Assembly: GCF_900142445.1 (NCBI RefSeq) | Contig: NZ_FRAV01000038.1 | Coordinates: forward strand, 1 to 49,709 | Source of the DNA: Chryseobacterium polytrichastri | Lineage (GTDB): Bacteria > Bacteroidota > Bacteroidia > Flavobacteriales > Weeksellaceae | DNA length: 49,709 nucleotides | Direction of reading: 5' to 3' | Shown here: positions 7,347 to 16,052 of the stretch, piece by piece | How positions within the stretch are numbered: position 1 is the first letter of the stretch | Layout of the letters: every line of letters starts with the position of its first letter | Translations under genes and position numbers: made by a program | Notes under the pieces: model-generated | Databases searched by the model: none | What the model saw: only the letters and a program-made list of their open reading frames with translations | What the model was told of the DNA's origin: nothing

Positions 7347-8672
7347 ATGGATGTGGATTTTTCAGTTGAATACTTAGAGCTCGACCAATTGAGACAGCTA
7401 CAGTCGGAAAGACTGGTAGATTTGGTGGGCTATCTTGAGGAGAAGTCGGATTTTTATAAAAGAAAATTTGATGAATTAGGAATATCGCCACAGGAAATAA
7501 GGACAATTGAAGATGTTTCAAAACTACCGATTACCTACAAACAAGATTTAAGAGATCATTATCCGTTTGGATTATTTACCGTTCCCAAAAATGAATTGCA
7601 AAGAATTCACTGTTCAAGCGGAACAACAGGAAAACCAACGGTAGTAGGATATACGAAAGAAGATGTTGATTTATTCAGCGAAGTGGTGGCAAGATCATTA
7701 AATGCAGCCGGAGCAAAACCAGGAATGCAATTACATAATGCTTATGGATACGGAATTTTCACGGGTGGACTTGGACTTCATTATGGAGCTGAAAAACTAG
7801 GAATGAGCGTTCTTCCAATTTCTGGAGGAATGACCACGAGACAGGTAGATTTAATTATGGATTTTAAACCTGAAGTGATTTGTTGTTCGCCCTCTTATGC
7901 ATTAACAATTGCTGATGAATTTGCGAACAGAGGAATTTCTGCAGATGAGATCAGTTTAAAATATGCTGTTTTAGGTTCAGAACCATGGACGGAAATTATC
8001 AGACATCATATTGAAGAAAGGCTTGGCGTTCACGCTACCAACATTTATGGATTGAGTGAAATTATTGGTCCCGGAGTTTCAATGGAGGATTTTGAGGAAA
8101 AAGGAGGTTCTTATATTTGGGAAGATCACTTTTATCCTGAAATTTTAGACCCGATTACCAAACAGCCCGTTCCTTTCGGGGAAGAAGGAGTTTTGGTGAT
8201 TACGACTTTAACCAAAAAAGCAATGCCGCTTTTACGATATTGGACGAACGACATCACAAGTCTTTATTATGAAGAAAACTCAAAAAGAACAATGGTGAAG
8301 ATGAAGCCCATTCTTGGGAGAGCTGATGATATGCTGATCGTACGAGGCGTAAATGTTTACCCGAGTCAGGTTGAAGAAGCTTTTTCTCATGTAAAAGGAG
8401 TAGTTCCCAATTATTATTTAACACCCATTGAGAAAGAACAAATGTGTGTGGCATTGGATATTGATTTGGAAATTGACGATGAATTTGTGAAAGCGCAACA
8501 AATTGAAATAAATACCGATGATTATGCTATTTTTGTCGGAAACTTTGGAAAAAGTATAGAAAACGAAATAAAAAAACGAGTAGGGATCACCACGAAAGTG
8601 AAGGTTCATGCTCAGGATAGTTTGCCTAAGTGCGAAGGTGGAAAAATTAATAGAATACTAAAAACAAAATGA
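7347..8672 (+). CDS. paaK: Phenylacetate-CoA ligase PaaK
   Basis: The protein has 441 residues, the normal length. It activates phenylacetate with ATP and CoA to phenylacetyl-CoA, the first step of the pathway, in the cytoplasm. The AMP-binding P-loop is SSGTTGKPT (90-98). Other family signatures are NIYGLSEIIGPG, the aspartate hinge region GRADDMLIVRGVNVYPSQVEE, and the C-terminal catalytic Lys region (CEGGKINRI). The start at 7347 puts the first conserved segment at the usual distance from the N-terminus. The gene follows the TetR regulator and overlaps paaE by four bases (ATGA), so it begins the operon. Confidence 0.96.
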   Translation: MDVDFSVEYLELDQLRQLQSERLVDLVGYLEEKSDFYKRKFDELGISPQEIRTIEDVSKLPITYKQDLRDHYPFGLFTVPKNELQRIHCSSGTTGKPTVVGYTKEDVDLFSEVVARSLNAAGAKPGMQLHNAYGYGIFTGGLGLHYGAEKLGMSVLPISGGMTTRQVDLIMDFKPEVICCSPSYALTIADEFANRGISADEISLKYAVLGSEPWTEIIRHHIEERLGVHATNIYGLSEIIGPGVSMEDFEEKGGSYIWEDHFYPEILDPITKQPVPFGEEGVLVITTLTKKAMPLLRYWTNDITSLYYEENSKRTMVKMKPILGRADDMLIVRGVNVYPSQVEEAFSHVKGVVPNYYLTPIEKEQMCVALDIDLEIDDEFVKAQQIEINTDDYAIFVGNFGKSIENEIKKRVGITTKVKVHAQDSLPKCEGGKINRILKTK

Positions 8673-9754
8673 ATTCATTTTATAAATTAAAAACGGTAAG
8701 GGTTCAGAAAGATACCAACGATGCTGTAAATGTAGCCGTTGAAATTCCTGATGAATTGAAAGATAAATTCAGATTCAAACAAGGGCAGTATCTTAACTTC
8801 CGAATGATGATCAACGGAAACGAAGAGAGACGTTCTTATTCTATCTGCAATGCTCCGAGTGAAAAAAGCAACACGTTGGAAGTATTGGTTAAGCTTTTAG
8901 AAAATGGAAAAGTTTCAGGTTATTTCAACGAACATCTTCACATGGATGAAGTTCTTGAAGTGATGCCCCCGATGGGCGGTTTTAATACGTCTTATCACCC
9001 GACAAACGTAAAAACATACGTTGGTTTGGCGGCAGGAAGCGGAATTTCTCCGGTGTTATCAAACATTAAAGAAAGTCTTTACCAGGAACCGAATTCAAAT
9101 GCCTATTTATTCTACAGCAACAGAAGCATGAATCATGTGATGAAAAAGGCTGAGATTGATAAGTTGGTTGAAACTTTTAATGGAAGACTGAAAGTTGTTT
9201 ATTTAGTAAGCCGTGAGCAACATGAAGATCCGATTTTTGAAGGAAGAATTTCTCCTGAAAAACTAGATCAGTTGTTTGAAAGATATGTAGATATTGATGT
9301 TAAAGAATCTACATTCTTCATTTGCGGACCTTCAGAAATGATTAAAGGCATTGCTGATTATTTAAAGAAAGATAAAAAAGTACCTGCTATTCAGGTTTTG
9401 TTTGAATATTTCACCGCTCCGGACGAAGAAAATTCTGAGGAAATGAGCGATGAATTCAAAGCTATTGCCAATTTAGAAAGTATGGTAACGGTTATTATCG
9501 ATGATGATGAATATTCGTTCCACCTTAATTCTAAAAAAGAGAGTATCTTAGATAAAGCATTGAAAGACAATCTTCCTGTACCTTTTGCTTGCAAAGGAGG
9601 AGTTTGTTGTACGTGTAAAGCGCAAGTATTGGAAGGAGAAGTTTTCATGGAGAAAAATTTCGCGCTTACCGAAGACGAAGTAGCAAGAGGATTTGTTCTT
9701 ACTTGTCAATGTCACCCAACAACCAATGTGGTGATGCTTAATTATGATGTTTAA
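8669..9754 (+). CDS. paaE: Phenylacetyl-CoA epoxidase reductase subunit PaaE
   Basis: The protein has 361 residues. It passes electrons from NAD(P)H through FAD and a [2Fe-2S] cluster to the PaaAC oxygenase. The FAD-binding motif RRSYS is at 54-58. The nucleotide-binding part has AAGSGISP (121-128) and FFICGPSEM. The C-terminal plant-type ferredoxin domain has the exact spacing C308-x4-C313-x2-C316-x29-C346. An acidic linker (PDEENSEEMSDE) joins the two halves. It is translationally coupled to paaK. Gene order K-E-A-B-C-D differs from the enterobacterial paaABCDE order. Confidence 0.96.
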   Translation: MNSFYKLKTVRVQKDTNDAVNVAVEIPDELKDKFRFKQGQYLNFRMMINGNEERRSYSICNAPSEKSNTLEVLVKLLENGKVSGYFNEHLHMDEVLEVMPPMGGFNTSYHPTNVKTYVGLAAGSGISPVLSNIKESLYQEPNSNAYLFYSNRSMNHVMKKAEIDKLVETFNGRLKVVYLVSREQHEDPIFEGRISPEKLDQLFERYVDIDVKESTFFICGPSEMIKGIADYLKKDKKVPAIQVLFEYFTAPDEENSEEMSDEFKAIANLESMVTVIIDDDEYSFHLNSKKESILDKALKDNLPVPFACKGGVCCTCKAQVLEGEVFMEKNFALTEDEVARGFVLTCQCHPTTNVVMLNYDV

Positions 9755-9793
9755 TTTTTAATGAATTTTTTTCATTATTAAAACTAAAAAAAG

Positions 9794-10732
9794 ATGGACT
9801 TAGAAAAATTTGTTCAATACGTTCACGACGAAAATAAAGTAGAGCCAAAAGATGTAATGCCCGATGATTACAGAAAATTATTGGTTCGTCAGATTTCACA
9901 GCACGCCCATTCTGAGATTGTCGGAATGTTGCCGGAAGCTAACTGGGTTTCAAGAGCGCCTTCATTGAGAAGAAAAATGGCTCTTTTAGCTAAAGTTCAG
10001 GATGAGGCAGGTCACGGTTTATATTTATATTCTGCAACCGAAACTCTAGGAAACGGAACCATTAGAGCTGACAGAGATGCTACTTACGATGATATGTTGG
10101 AAGGAAAAGCAAAATACTCAAGTATTTTTAATTATCCAACATTAAGCTGGGCAGATATCGGAGCGATCGGTTGGTTGGTTGATGGTGCTGCAATTATGAA
10201 TCAGGTAATGTTGATGGGGAATTCTTACGGTCCTTATTCAAGAGCGATGGTGAAAATCTGTAAAGAAGAGTCTTTCCACCAAAGACAAGGTTACGAGATT
10301 TTAATGGCACTTTGTCGTGGTACAAAACAGCAGAAAGAAATGGCTCAGGCTTCGTTAAATCGTTTCTGGTGGCCGGCTTTAATGATGTTTGGTCCAAATG
10401 ACGACAGTTCGCCAAACTCTAAAATATCTATGAATTATAGAGTGAAAAGAGAAAGCAACGACAGTCTTCGTCAGAGATTTATCGACGTTACGGTTTCTCA
10501 GGCTGAATTTTTAGGATTAACCATGCCGGATAAAGATCTTAAATGGAATGAGGAAAGACAACATTATGATTTCGGAGAACTTCCTTGGGATGAATTCATG
10601 GAAATCTTAAAAGGAAACGGACCTTGTAACAAAAAGAGATTACAGACAAAAGTGAAAGCGCAACAAGAAAACCTTTGGGTAAAAGAAGCAGCGATTGCTT
10701 TTGCGGAAAAACAACAAAAAGAAGTAATATAA
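9794..10732 (+). CDS. paaA: Phenylacetyl-CoA 1,2-epoxidase catalytic subunit PaaA
   Basis: The protein has 312 residues. It is the di-iron monooxygenase subunit that epoxidises the aromatic ring of phenylacetyl-CoA. Iron ligands are visible as two ExxH motifs in the ferritin-like fold, E71-A-G-H74 and E159-S-F-H162, with a further Glu (E41) after QHAHS. Length and motifs match the family closely. The start follows paaE by 39 bases. It is separated from paaB by a 170-base gap that holds a repeat element, which is unusual for subunits of one complex. Confidence 0.97.
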   Translation: MDLEKFVQYVHDENKVEPKDVMPDDYRKLLVRQISQHAHSEIVGMLPEANWVSRAPSLRRKMALLAKVQDEAGHGLYLYSATETLGNGTIRADRDATYDDMLEGKAKYSSIFNYPTLSWADIGAIGWLVDGAAIMNQVMLMGNSYGPYSRAMVKICKEESFHQRQGYEILMALCRGTKQQKEMAQASLNRFWWPALMMFGPNDDSSPNSKISMNYRVKRESNDSLRQRFIDVTVSQAEFLGLTMPDKDLKWNEERQHYDFGELPWDEFMEILKGNGPCNKKRLQTKVKAQQENLWVKEAAIAFAEKQQKEVI

Positions 10733-10743
10733 TATTTAATTTA

Positions 10744-10852
10744 AACCATTAAGATTTGTTTAGGAGTTTAATTAAGATAAATCATTCTGATTTTAAATCT
10801 AAATGCGAAGCTAAACTTAATATTCTTAACAACTTAATTGTCCTTAATGGTT
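10744..10852. repeat. Inverted-repeat-bounded element between paaA and paaB
   Basis: AACCATTAAG (10744-10753) and its exact complement CTTAATGGTT (10843-10852) bound a 109-base AT-rich stretch that contains further AATTAAG/CTTAA units. It has no coding capacity. It looks like a small interspersed, MITE-like repeat. Since it lies between genes for two subunits of one enzyme, read-through must continue across it, unless a promoter lies inside. Confidence 0.5.
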
Positions 10853-10902
10853 CAAAAATTAAAGTTTAAAATAATTCAAAACTTAGAATTTAAAATTTGA
10901 CT

Positions 10903-11184
10903 ATGGCAAATTTAGATATGTGGGAAGTGTTTATTCAAACTAAACCGGGATTGTCTCACAAACACGTTGGAATAGTACAGGCGCCAACAGCAGAAATGGC
11001 TTTGCAAAATGCAAGAGACGTTTATACAAGAAGAAAAGAAGGGACTTCCGTTTGGGTAGTGCCAAGTAAATATATTGTGACTTCAGAAGGAGTAGATAAA
11101 GAGGCATTCTTTGATCCGGCTGATGATAAATTGTACCGTCACCCGACGTTCTACGATATTCCTAATGATGTAAAAAACATGTAA
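10903..11184 (+). CDS. paaB: Phenylacetyl-CoA epoxidase subunit PaaB
   Basis: The protein has 93 residues. PaaB bridges the PaaAC heterodimers and is needed for epoxidase activity. The sequence MANLDMWEVFIQTKPGLSHK is typical for the family start, so the ATG at 10903 is preferred over an in-frame TTG six bases upstream. The C-terminal part (KLYRHPTFYDIPND) is also conserved. The TAA stop shares its last A with the paaC ATG. Confidence 0.95.
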   Translation: MANLDMWEVFIQTKPGLSHKHVGIVQAPTAEMALQNARDVYTRRKEGTSVWVVPSKYIVTSEGVDKEAFFDPADDKLYRHPTFYDIPNDVKNM

Positions 11185-11933
11185 TGAGCGCACTATTCAA
11201 TTATTTATTAAAGTTTGCAGACGACAGTTTCATCATGGGACAAAGGTTGTCTGCGTGGTGTGGTGAAGGTCCTTACTTAGAGGAGGATATTGCATTGACA
11301 AACATTGCATTGGACGAACTTGGACAGGCCAATAACTTTTATGTGTATGCTTCAAGAGTTGCAGATAACGGTAAAAGTGAAGATGATTTGGCATTTTTAA
11401 GATACGAGCATGAATATGTAAACGCACATTGGGTTGAACTTCCGAATGAAGATTACGCGCAGACCATTCTTAAAGTATATGTTTTCTCGGTATATCAGAA
11501 GTTGATGTACGAAGCGTTGTCAAATTCGGCAGATGAAGAACTTTCTGCTCTTGCTCAAAAATCATTGAAAGAAGTAAGATACCACTATACGCACGCTGCA
11601 TCTTGGATGAAAATTTTCGCTCAGGGAACAGAAGAAAGTAAAGCTCGTTTAGTGAAATCTCTTGAAAATATTTGGGAATATACAAAAGGTTTATTTGCAA
11701 AAGTGGAAGGAGAAGATGATTTAATTGCTTTAAACATCGCTCCAAATGTGGATGCTCTTTATGAAGATTTTCTTGCAATTACCCAAAAAGATTTTGGAGA
11801 TTTCGGTTTAGAATATCCGGCTAATCCTTTTATGCAGCCAAAATCCAGAACAGGATATCATACAGAATACTTTGGATTTATGCTTTGTGAATTGCAGTAT
11901 ATGCAGAGAGCGTATCCGGGTTGTACTTGGTAG
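11184..11933 (+). CDS. paaC: Phenylacetyl-CoA epoxidase structural subunit PaaC
   Basis: The protein has 249 residues. It is the ferritin-like partner of PaaA in the epoxidase core and is considered non-catalytic. In agreement, the place of the first ExxH motif reads ALDELGQANNFY, without a His ligand. Other family landmarks are RYEHEYVNAHWVELPNEDYA and GRTGYHTEYFGFML-like sequence near the C-terminus. It overlaps paaB by one base (TAATG). The next paa gene, paaD, is displaced by an inserted lipoprotein gene. Confidence 0.95.
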   Translation: MSALFNYLLKFADDSFIMGQRLSAWCGEGPYLEEDIALTNIALDELGQANNFYVYASRVADNGKSEDDLAFLRYEHEYVNAHWVELPNEDYAQTILKVYVFSVYQKLMYEALSNSADEELSALAQKSLKEVRYHYTHAASWMKIFAQGTEESKARLVKSLENIWEYTKGLFAKVEGEDDLIALNIAPNVDALYEDFLAITQKDFGDFGLEYPANPFMQPKSRTGYHTEYFGFMLCELQYMQRAYPGCTW

Positions 11934-11947
11934 ATTTTTGAATTTAT

Positions 11948-12631
11948 ATGAAGAAGTTTATAATTTTTTTATTGTTTAGCCTTGTTATTATATCTTGCCA
12001 AAAGAAGAATGAAAAGATTAAAGTAATTAAAAATATTAGAGATGTTGAGGAAATGTTTCAATTGAAAAATTATAAGACTCAGGTCAGAATGGCAAGTAAT
12101 GATTCTACTGATCATATAACTGCTCAGCTAGGGGATTTTACTTTGTCAGGTGACATTGATACTAAATTGAATTGCAAAACTGGAATTTGGAGTTTGAAGA
12201 ATCGAACTGATTCGAAAGAAATTCAAATAGATTATATAGCTTTTGATAAAAATGATGTCTTTAAAAATCAAATCGTTTTTAAAGAACATAATAAAATTGA
12301 TTCTTCTGCGAGTAAATTTTATATAACAAAAGACAAAAATCCCAAAGAATTGGTGCTAAAGTTTTTCTCACCCAAAATGCAAGATGAGCTTTCAAAGGAA
12401 GCAAAAGTTGGGTATAGAATTTATAGAGGTTCAAAAAGGATTAAAGATGATTCTATTACCTATAAAGATGTTAAGGAAGGAAAATATCTTTCTAAGATAA
12501 ATTTTACCTTTAAAAAAGGTGATAAAATAGTAGGATCTTTTAGTGAGTTTGTAACATCAAAAAACTCTAGAAGTAAGGATAGCCTTATTATGGGAAATAA
12601 TACAATATATTTTATAGAAAAGATTGAATAA
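11948..12631 (+). CDS. Hypothetical lipoprotein inserted in the paa operon
   Basis: The protein has 227 residues. A lipoprotein signal ends in the lipobox VIISC (C17), followed by a Lys/Glu-rich stretch. The rest is Lys-, Asp- and Ser-rich with alternating strand-like segments and no recognised domain. It starts 14 bases after paaC and overlaps paaD by eight bases. Base composition is clearly more AT-rich than the paa genes on either side. Nothing about it suggests a role in phenylacetate breakdown; I read it as an insertion that kept the operon transcribed. Confidence 0.8.
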   Translation: MKKFIIFLLFSLVIISCQKKNEKIKVIKNIRDVEEMFQLKNYKTQVRMASNDSTDHITAQLGDFTLSGDIDTKLNCKTGIWSLKNRTDSKEIQIDYIAFDKNDVFKNQIVFKEHNKIDSSASKFYITKDKNPKELVLKFFSPKMQDELSKEAKVGYRIYRGSKRIKDDSITYKDVKEGKYLSKINFTFKKGDKIVGSFSEFVTSKNSRSKDSLIMGNNTIYFIEKIE

Positions 12632-13088
12632 TTTATTAAACATATTAACACAAGTTCCCGATCCGGAAATTCCGGTAATCAATATCGTGGAATTAGGTAT
12701 CGTAAGAGAAGCGAAAATTACGAGCGAGAATTCTTGTGAAGTAACAATTACGCCCACTTATTCTGCCTGTCCCGCTATGTTTACCATTGAGGAAGACATC
12801 ATGAAGATCATGAAAGAAAACGGTTGGGATGCGAAAGTAGTCACCAAAATGTTTCCGATTTGGACAACAGATTGGTTGACAGATGAAGCGAGAGAAAAAC
12901 TTCGGGTGTACGGAATCTCACCTCCTGAAAAAGGAGCCGACGAACATCATATCGGGAAACCGAAAAAATGTCCACGTTGTGGTTCTATGCATTCAAAACA
13001 AATCAGCAGATTTGGGTCTACATTATGCAAGGCTTCGTATCAGTGTTTAGACTGTTTAGAGCCTTTTGACTATTTTAAATGTCATTAA
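12624..13088 (+). CDS. paaD: PaaD, MIP18-type maturation factor of the epoxidase
   Basis: The protein has 154 residues. Residues 1-95 form a DUF59/MIP18-like domain with the DPE motif (D13-P-E15) and conserved TYSACPAM. The C-terminal part is a Cys-rich metal site with C116, C119, C135, C141, C144 and C153. PaaD is needed for a working PaaABCE epoxidase. The only reasonable start is the TTG at 12624: an in-frame TAG lies three codons upstream, and the next in-frame Met is residue 52, inside the conserved domain. The start lies within the end of the inserted lipoprotein gene, so the native ATG may have been lost in the insertion. Confidence 0.92.
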   Translation: MNNLLNILTQVPDPEIPVINIVELGIVREAKITSENSCEVTITPTYSACPAMFTIEEDIMKIMKENGWDAKVVTKMFPIWTTDWLTDEAREKLRVYGISPPEKGADEHHIGKPKKCPRCGSMHSKQISRFGSTLCKASYQCLDCLEPFDYFKCH

Positions 13089-13170
13089 AATGATACATTG
13101 CTACGTTATTTAATATTGTTAAATTAGAGCAGTGTAATTTTTTAATTCTTTAATCATTAAATTTAAAACC

Positions 13171-13971
13171 ATGTATACACAACTTGATATTGAAACGCAT
13201 TTTGATGGAAAACTTAAAATTGCTTATCTCAATCAACCAGAATCTTTAAACGCCCTTACAAAACCATCTTTAGCAGATCTAAAAGATTTTATTAAAGAAT
13301 GCAGTGATGATGATACCGTAAGATGTGTCGCAATTTCGGGGAGAGGAAGAGCTTTTTGTTCCGGTCAAAACTTAGATGATGCTTTCGTACAAGGTAGCGA
13401 ACACCATGATCATGATATCATCAGAAAAATTGTGGTAGATTATTACAACCCTTTGGTTACAGAAATTACACGTTGCAGAAAACCTGTGGTAGCATTGGTA
13501 AACGGTCCTGCAGTAGGAGCAGGTGCTATGTTGGCACTGATCTGTGATTTCGTTCTTGCGGTTGATAAATCATATTTTGCTCAGGCATTTTCAAATATTG
13601 GTTTAATTCCTGATACAGGCGGAACATATTTCTTACCAAAATTATTGGGAAGACAATTGGCTAATTATTTGGCTTTTACAGGGAAGAGACTATATGCTGA
13701 CGAAGCTAAATCTTATGGATTGGTGGCTGAAGTTTTCAATGAAGAAGAGTTTTCTCCAAAATCAATGGAAATTCTTGAGAAAATGTCAAACATGCCAACT
13801 GCAGCTATTAAATTAACCAAAAAAGCATTTGCTCACTCGTATACCAATACATTGAAAGAGCAATTGGAATTAGAAGGTGATTTACAGCAGGAAGCTGCTG
13901 AAACAGAGGATTTCAAAGAAGGAGTAAGTGCCTTTTTAGAAAAAAGAAAGCCTAATTATAAAGGAAAGTAA
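13171..13971 (+). CDS. paaG: 1,2-epoxyphenylacetyl-CoA isomerase PaaG
   Basis: The protein has 266 residues of the crotonase family. The oxyanion-hole segments are GRGRAFCSGQNLDD (58-70) and VNGPAVGAGAMLA. GLIPDTGGTYFLPKLLG carries D148, matching the catalytic Asp of PaaG in place of the Glu of true hydratases. This supports isomerisation of the ring epoxide to oxepin-CoA. It may also shift double bonds later in the route. No separate paaF (2,3-dehydroadipyl-CoA hydratase) gene lies in the cluster, so the hydratase step must come from elsewhere. Confidence 0.9.
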   Translation: MYTQLDIETHFDGKLKIAYLNQPESLNALTKPSLADLKDFIKECSDDDTVRCVAISGRGRAFCSGQNLDDAFVQGSEHHDHDIIRKIVVDYYNPLVTEITRCRKPVVALVNGPAVGAGAMLALICDFVLAVDKSYFAQAFSNIGLIPDTGGTYFLPKLLGRQLANYLAFTGKRLYADEAKSYGLVAEVFNEEEFSPKSMEILEKMSNMPTAAIKLTKKAFAHSYTNTLKEQLELEGDLQQEAAETEDFKEGVSAFLEKRKPNYKGK

Positions 13972-13976
13972 AAAAT

Positions 13977-14047
13977 TAATATAACAATGTACCAATGTAG
14001 CAGTTTAACAGTGATTGTTACATTGTTGCATTGATACACTGTTACAT
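13977..14047. repeat. ACATTG/CAATGT-rich imperfect palindrome between paaG and paaH
   Basis: About 70 bases made of units such as AACAATGTACCAATGTAGCA and their approximate complement near the right end (TGCATTGATACACTGTT). Related short units occur at 13089-13130 and 15179-15265. It lies directly before the paaH ATG and is non-coding. It belongs to a dispersed intergenic repeat type. Confidence 0.5.
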
Positions 14048-15178
14048 ATGGAAGTAGGAATTATCGGTGCCGGAACGATGGGAATCGGCATTGCACAAGT
14101 AGCCGCAGCGAATGGATGCAAAGTTTGGGTCTATGACGCCAATGCAAAACAAGTAGAAATGGCAACCTTAGGTTTGGAAAAAACATTAACCAAATTGGTT
14201 GATAAACAGAGAATTTCGGCAGAAAAAATGACTGAAATTTTGGCTAATATTTCCACCGCTACGGAATTGAAGGACTTTAAAGATTGCGAATTAGTAATCG
14301 AAGCTATCATCGAAAACAAAGAGATTAAAACCAAAGTGTTCACAGAATTAGAGAAACACGTTTCAGAAAGCTGTGTCATTGGTTCCAATACATCATCTAT
14401 TTCCATTACCTCTCTTGGTGCGGAACTACAAAAACCGGAGCGTTTCATCGGAATTCACTTCTTTAATCCGGCTCCTTTGATGCCTTTAGTTGAGGTTATT
14501 CCATCTTTACTTACAGAAAAATCATTAGCCGAAAAAATCTATAACCTCATGAAAGATTGGGGAAAAACCCCTGTTATTGCTAAAGATATTCCTGGTTTTA
14601 TCGTCAACAGGATTGCCCGTCCTTACTATGGGGAAGGATTGAGAATTGTTGAAGAAAATATTGCAACGATAGAGCAGGTTGATGAAGCGATGAAAACAAT
14701 CGGAAACTTCAAAATGGGTCCTTTTGAATTGATGGATCTGATTGGGGTGGATGTAAATTTCTCGGTAACTACAACGGTTTACAAAGAGTATTTCTACGAT
14801 CCGAAATACAAACCTTCTCTTCTTCAACAAAGAATGTCTGAAGCGAAACTTCACGGCAGAAAAACAGGAAAAGGCTTCTACGATTACAGTGAAGGTGCTG
14901 AAAAACCTATTCCTCAAAAAGATGATGCATTGTATCAGCAAATATTTTTAAGAATTATTTCAATGTTAATCAATGAAGCGGTTGAAGCCAAAAGATTAGG
15001 TATTGCCAACGATGAAGATATTGAACTGGCAATGCAGAAAGGCGTAAACTATCCAAAAGGATTATTGGCTTGGGGAAAAGAAATTGGTTATTCTAAAATT
15101 TCTGAAACCTTACAAAATCTTTACGAAGAATATCAGGAAGAGAGATACAGACAAAGTCCGTTACTGCGTAAAATGTAA
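14048..15178 (+). CDS. paaH: 3-hydroxyacyl-CoA dehydrogenase PaaH
   Basis: The protein has 376 residues. It oxidises 3-hydroxyadipyl-CoA to 3-oxoadipyl-CoA with NAD+. The Rossmann motif is GIIGAGTMGIGIA at the N-terminus, followed by SNTSSISITSLG, HFFNPAPLMPLVEVI and the C-terminal helical domain (IARPYYGEGLRIVEE). The ATG at 14048 is chosen, since it puts GxGxxG right at the N-terminus; an in-frame TTG at 14015 would translate the intergenic repeat. It is shorter than E. coli PaaH, with a reduced second 3HCDH domain. Confidence 0.92.
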   Translation: MEVGIIGAGTMGIGIAQVAAANGCKVWVYDANAKQVEMATLGLEKTLTKLVDKQRISAEKMTEILANISTATELKDFKDCELVIEAIIENKEIKTKVFTELEKHVSESCVIGSNTSSISITSLGAELQKPERFIGIHFFNPAPLMPLVEVIPSLLTEKSLAEKIYNLMKDWGKTPVIAKDIPGFIVNRIARPYYGEGLRIVEENIATIEQVDEAMKTIGNFKMGPFELMDLIGVDVNFSVTTTVYKEYFYDPKYKPSLLQQRMSEAKLHGRKTGKGFYDYSEGAEKPIPQKDDALYQQIFLRIISMLINEAVEAKRLGIANDEDIELAMQKGVNYPKGLLAWGKEIGYSKISETLQNLYEEYQEERYRQSPLLRKM

Positions 15179-15265
15179 CAATATACCAATCTAACGATGT
15201 AGCAATTGTGCTGTCATGCTGAGCGTGTCGAAGTATTTTATTGGTAAACTGTTACATTGTTAAAT
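15179..15265. repeat. Composite intergenic repeat after paaH
   Basis: A unit of the AACAATATACCAAT type at the left and its approximate complement ATTGGTAAACTGTT at the right enclose CTGTCATGCTGAGCGTGTCG (15211-15230). The inner part is a well-known kind of short repeat between genes of Flavobacteriia. One repeat family thus seems nested in another. Confidence 0.5.
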
Positions 15266-15287
15266 TATTAAATTATTACAATAAAAG

Positions 15288-15605
15288 ATGGATATAGACG
15301 GATTCAGAGCCGAATTAGAAACAAGGCTTTTCATTGAAAAAGAATATATAGTTCAGGAGTTTTCTATGATTGATGATGATCAGGAAAAGTTTGAGTTATT
15401 GGGCAGATTTAATGATAAATACAAAGAGCTGATTAAACGGTTGGCTCTTGAAAATGGTATTGATTTAAATGCTTCTTATCAAAATGAACCTAATCCGTCA
15501 AACTCAGAGAACCTTTCATATGAGCAAATAATTCTAGGCAAAACCATGAGTATTTATGAAAAGTTGGCTGAAGAATTATATGACAAAATAACAAGCATAG
15601 ATTAG
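15288..15605 (+). CDS. Small acidic protein of unknown function
   Basis: The protein has 105 residues, mostly charged, with about 30% Glu plus Asp. Residues 1-55 and 80-103 look helical, with a short Asn/Pro/Ser linker between. There is no signal peptide and no known motif. It ends three bases before paaI, so it is transcribed with the paa genes. I do not recognise the family. The small size and lack of a paa homolog suggest it is a lineage-specific passenger gene. Confidence 0.65.
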   Translation: MDIDGFRAELETRLFIEKEYIVQEFSMIDDDQEKFELLGRFNDKYKELIKRLALENGIDLNASYQNEPNPSNSENLSYEQIILGKTMSIYEKLAEELYDKITSID

Positions 15606-15607
15606 AA

Positions 15608-16021
15608 ATGAATCCAAGACAAGTTGCAGATTATATGTTCGAGCAGGATTATTTTTCCCAGTGGATGAATATCAAAATGATCGAAGTAAAAGAAAATTAT
15701 TGTTTACTAGAAATGCCCATTAAAAAAGAAATGTTGAATGGGTTAAAAACGGTTCACGGAGGTGTAACGTTTGCTTTTGCAGATTCTGCATTGGCATTTT
15801 CATCCAACAGTTCTGGAGATGCGGCGGTTGCTTTAAACTGTATCATCAATTTTACCAAAGCCGGTAAAGAAGGAGACGTTTTCAGAGCAGAAAGTATCTT
15901 AGAAAACAATACCAGAAAAACAGCTGTTTACGATATTAAAATTACCAATCAAAACAACGAACTGGTTGCTAAATTTGTCGGAACAGTCTACAAAATTGGA
16001 AAAAAAGTAACAGAATTGTAA
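15608..16021 (+). CDS. paaI: Acyl-CoA thioesterase PaaI
   Basis: The protein has 137 residues with a hotdog fold. The motif NGLKTVHGGVTFAFADSALA (44-63) contains the family HGG and the catalytic acid D59. PaaI hydrolyses stalled ring-hydroxylated phenylacetyl-CoA and similar esters, freeing CoA when the epoxide pathway is blocked. Length matches E. coli PaaI (about 140). Confidence 0.92.
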   Translation: MNPRQVADYMFEQDYFSQWMNIKMIEVKENYCLLEMPIKKEMLNGLKTVHGGVTFAFADSALAFSSNSSGDAAVALNCIINFTKAGKEGDVFRAESILENNTRKTAVYDIKITNQNNELVAKFVGTVYKIGKKVTEL

Positions 16022-16052
16022 TACACCAAATTAAAACTCACAAATCAATTAA

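Noticed and set aside
11470..11778. 102-codon frame antisense to paaC
   Set aside because: It lies fully within a well-supported gene on the other strand and shows no domain or signal peptide.
14015..14047. In-frame TTG extension of paaH
   Set aside because: It would translate an intergenic repeat and place residues before the Rossmann fold that the family does not have.
14525..14941. 138-codon frame antisense to paaH
   Set aside because: Although long, it mirrors the paaH coding pattern and has no recognisable protein features.
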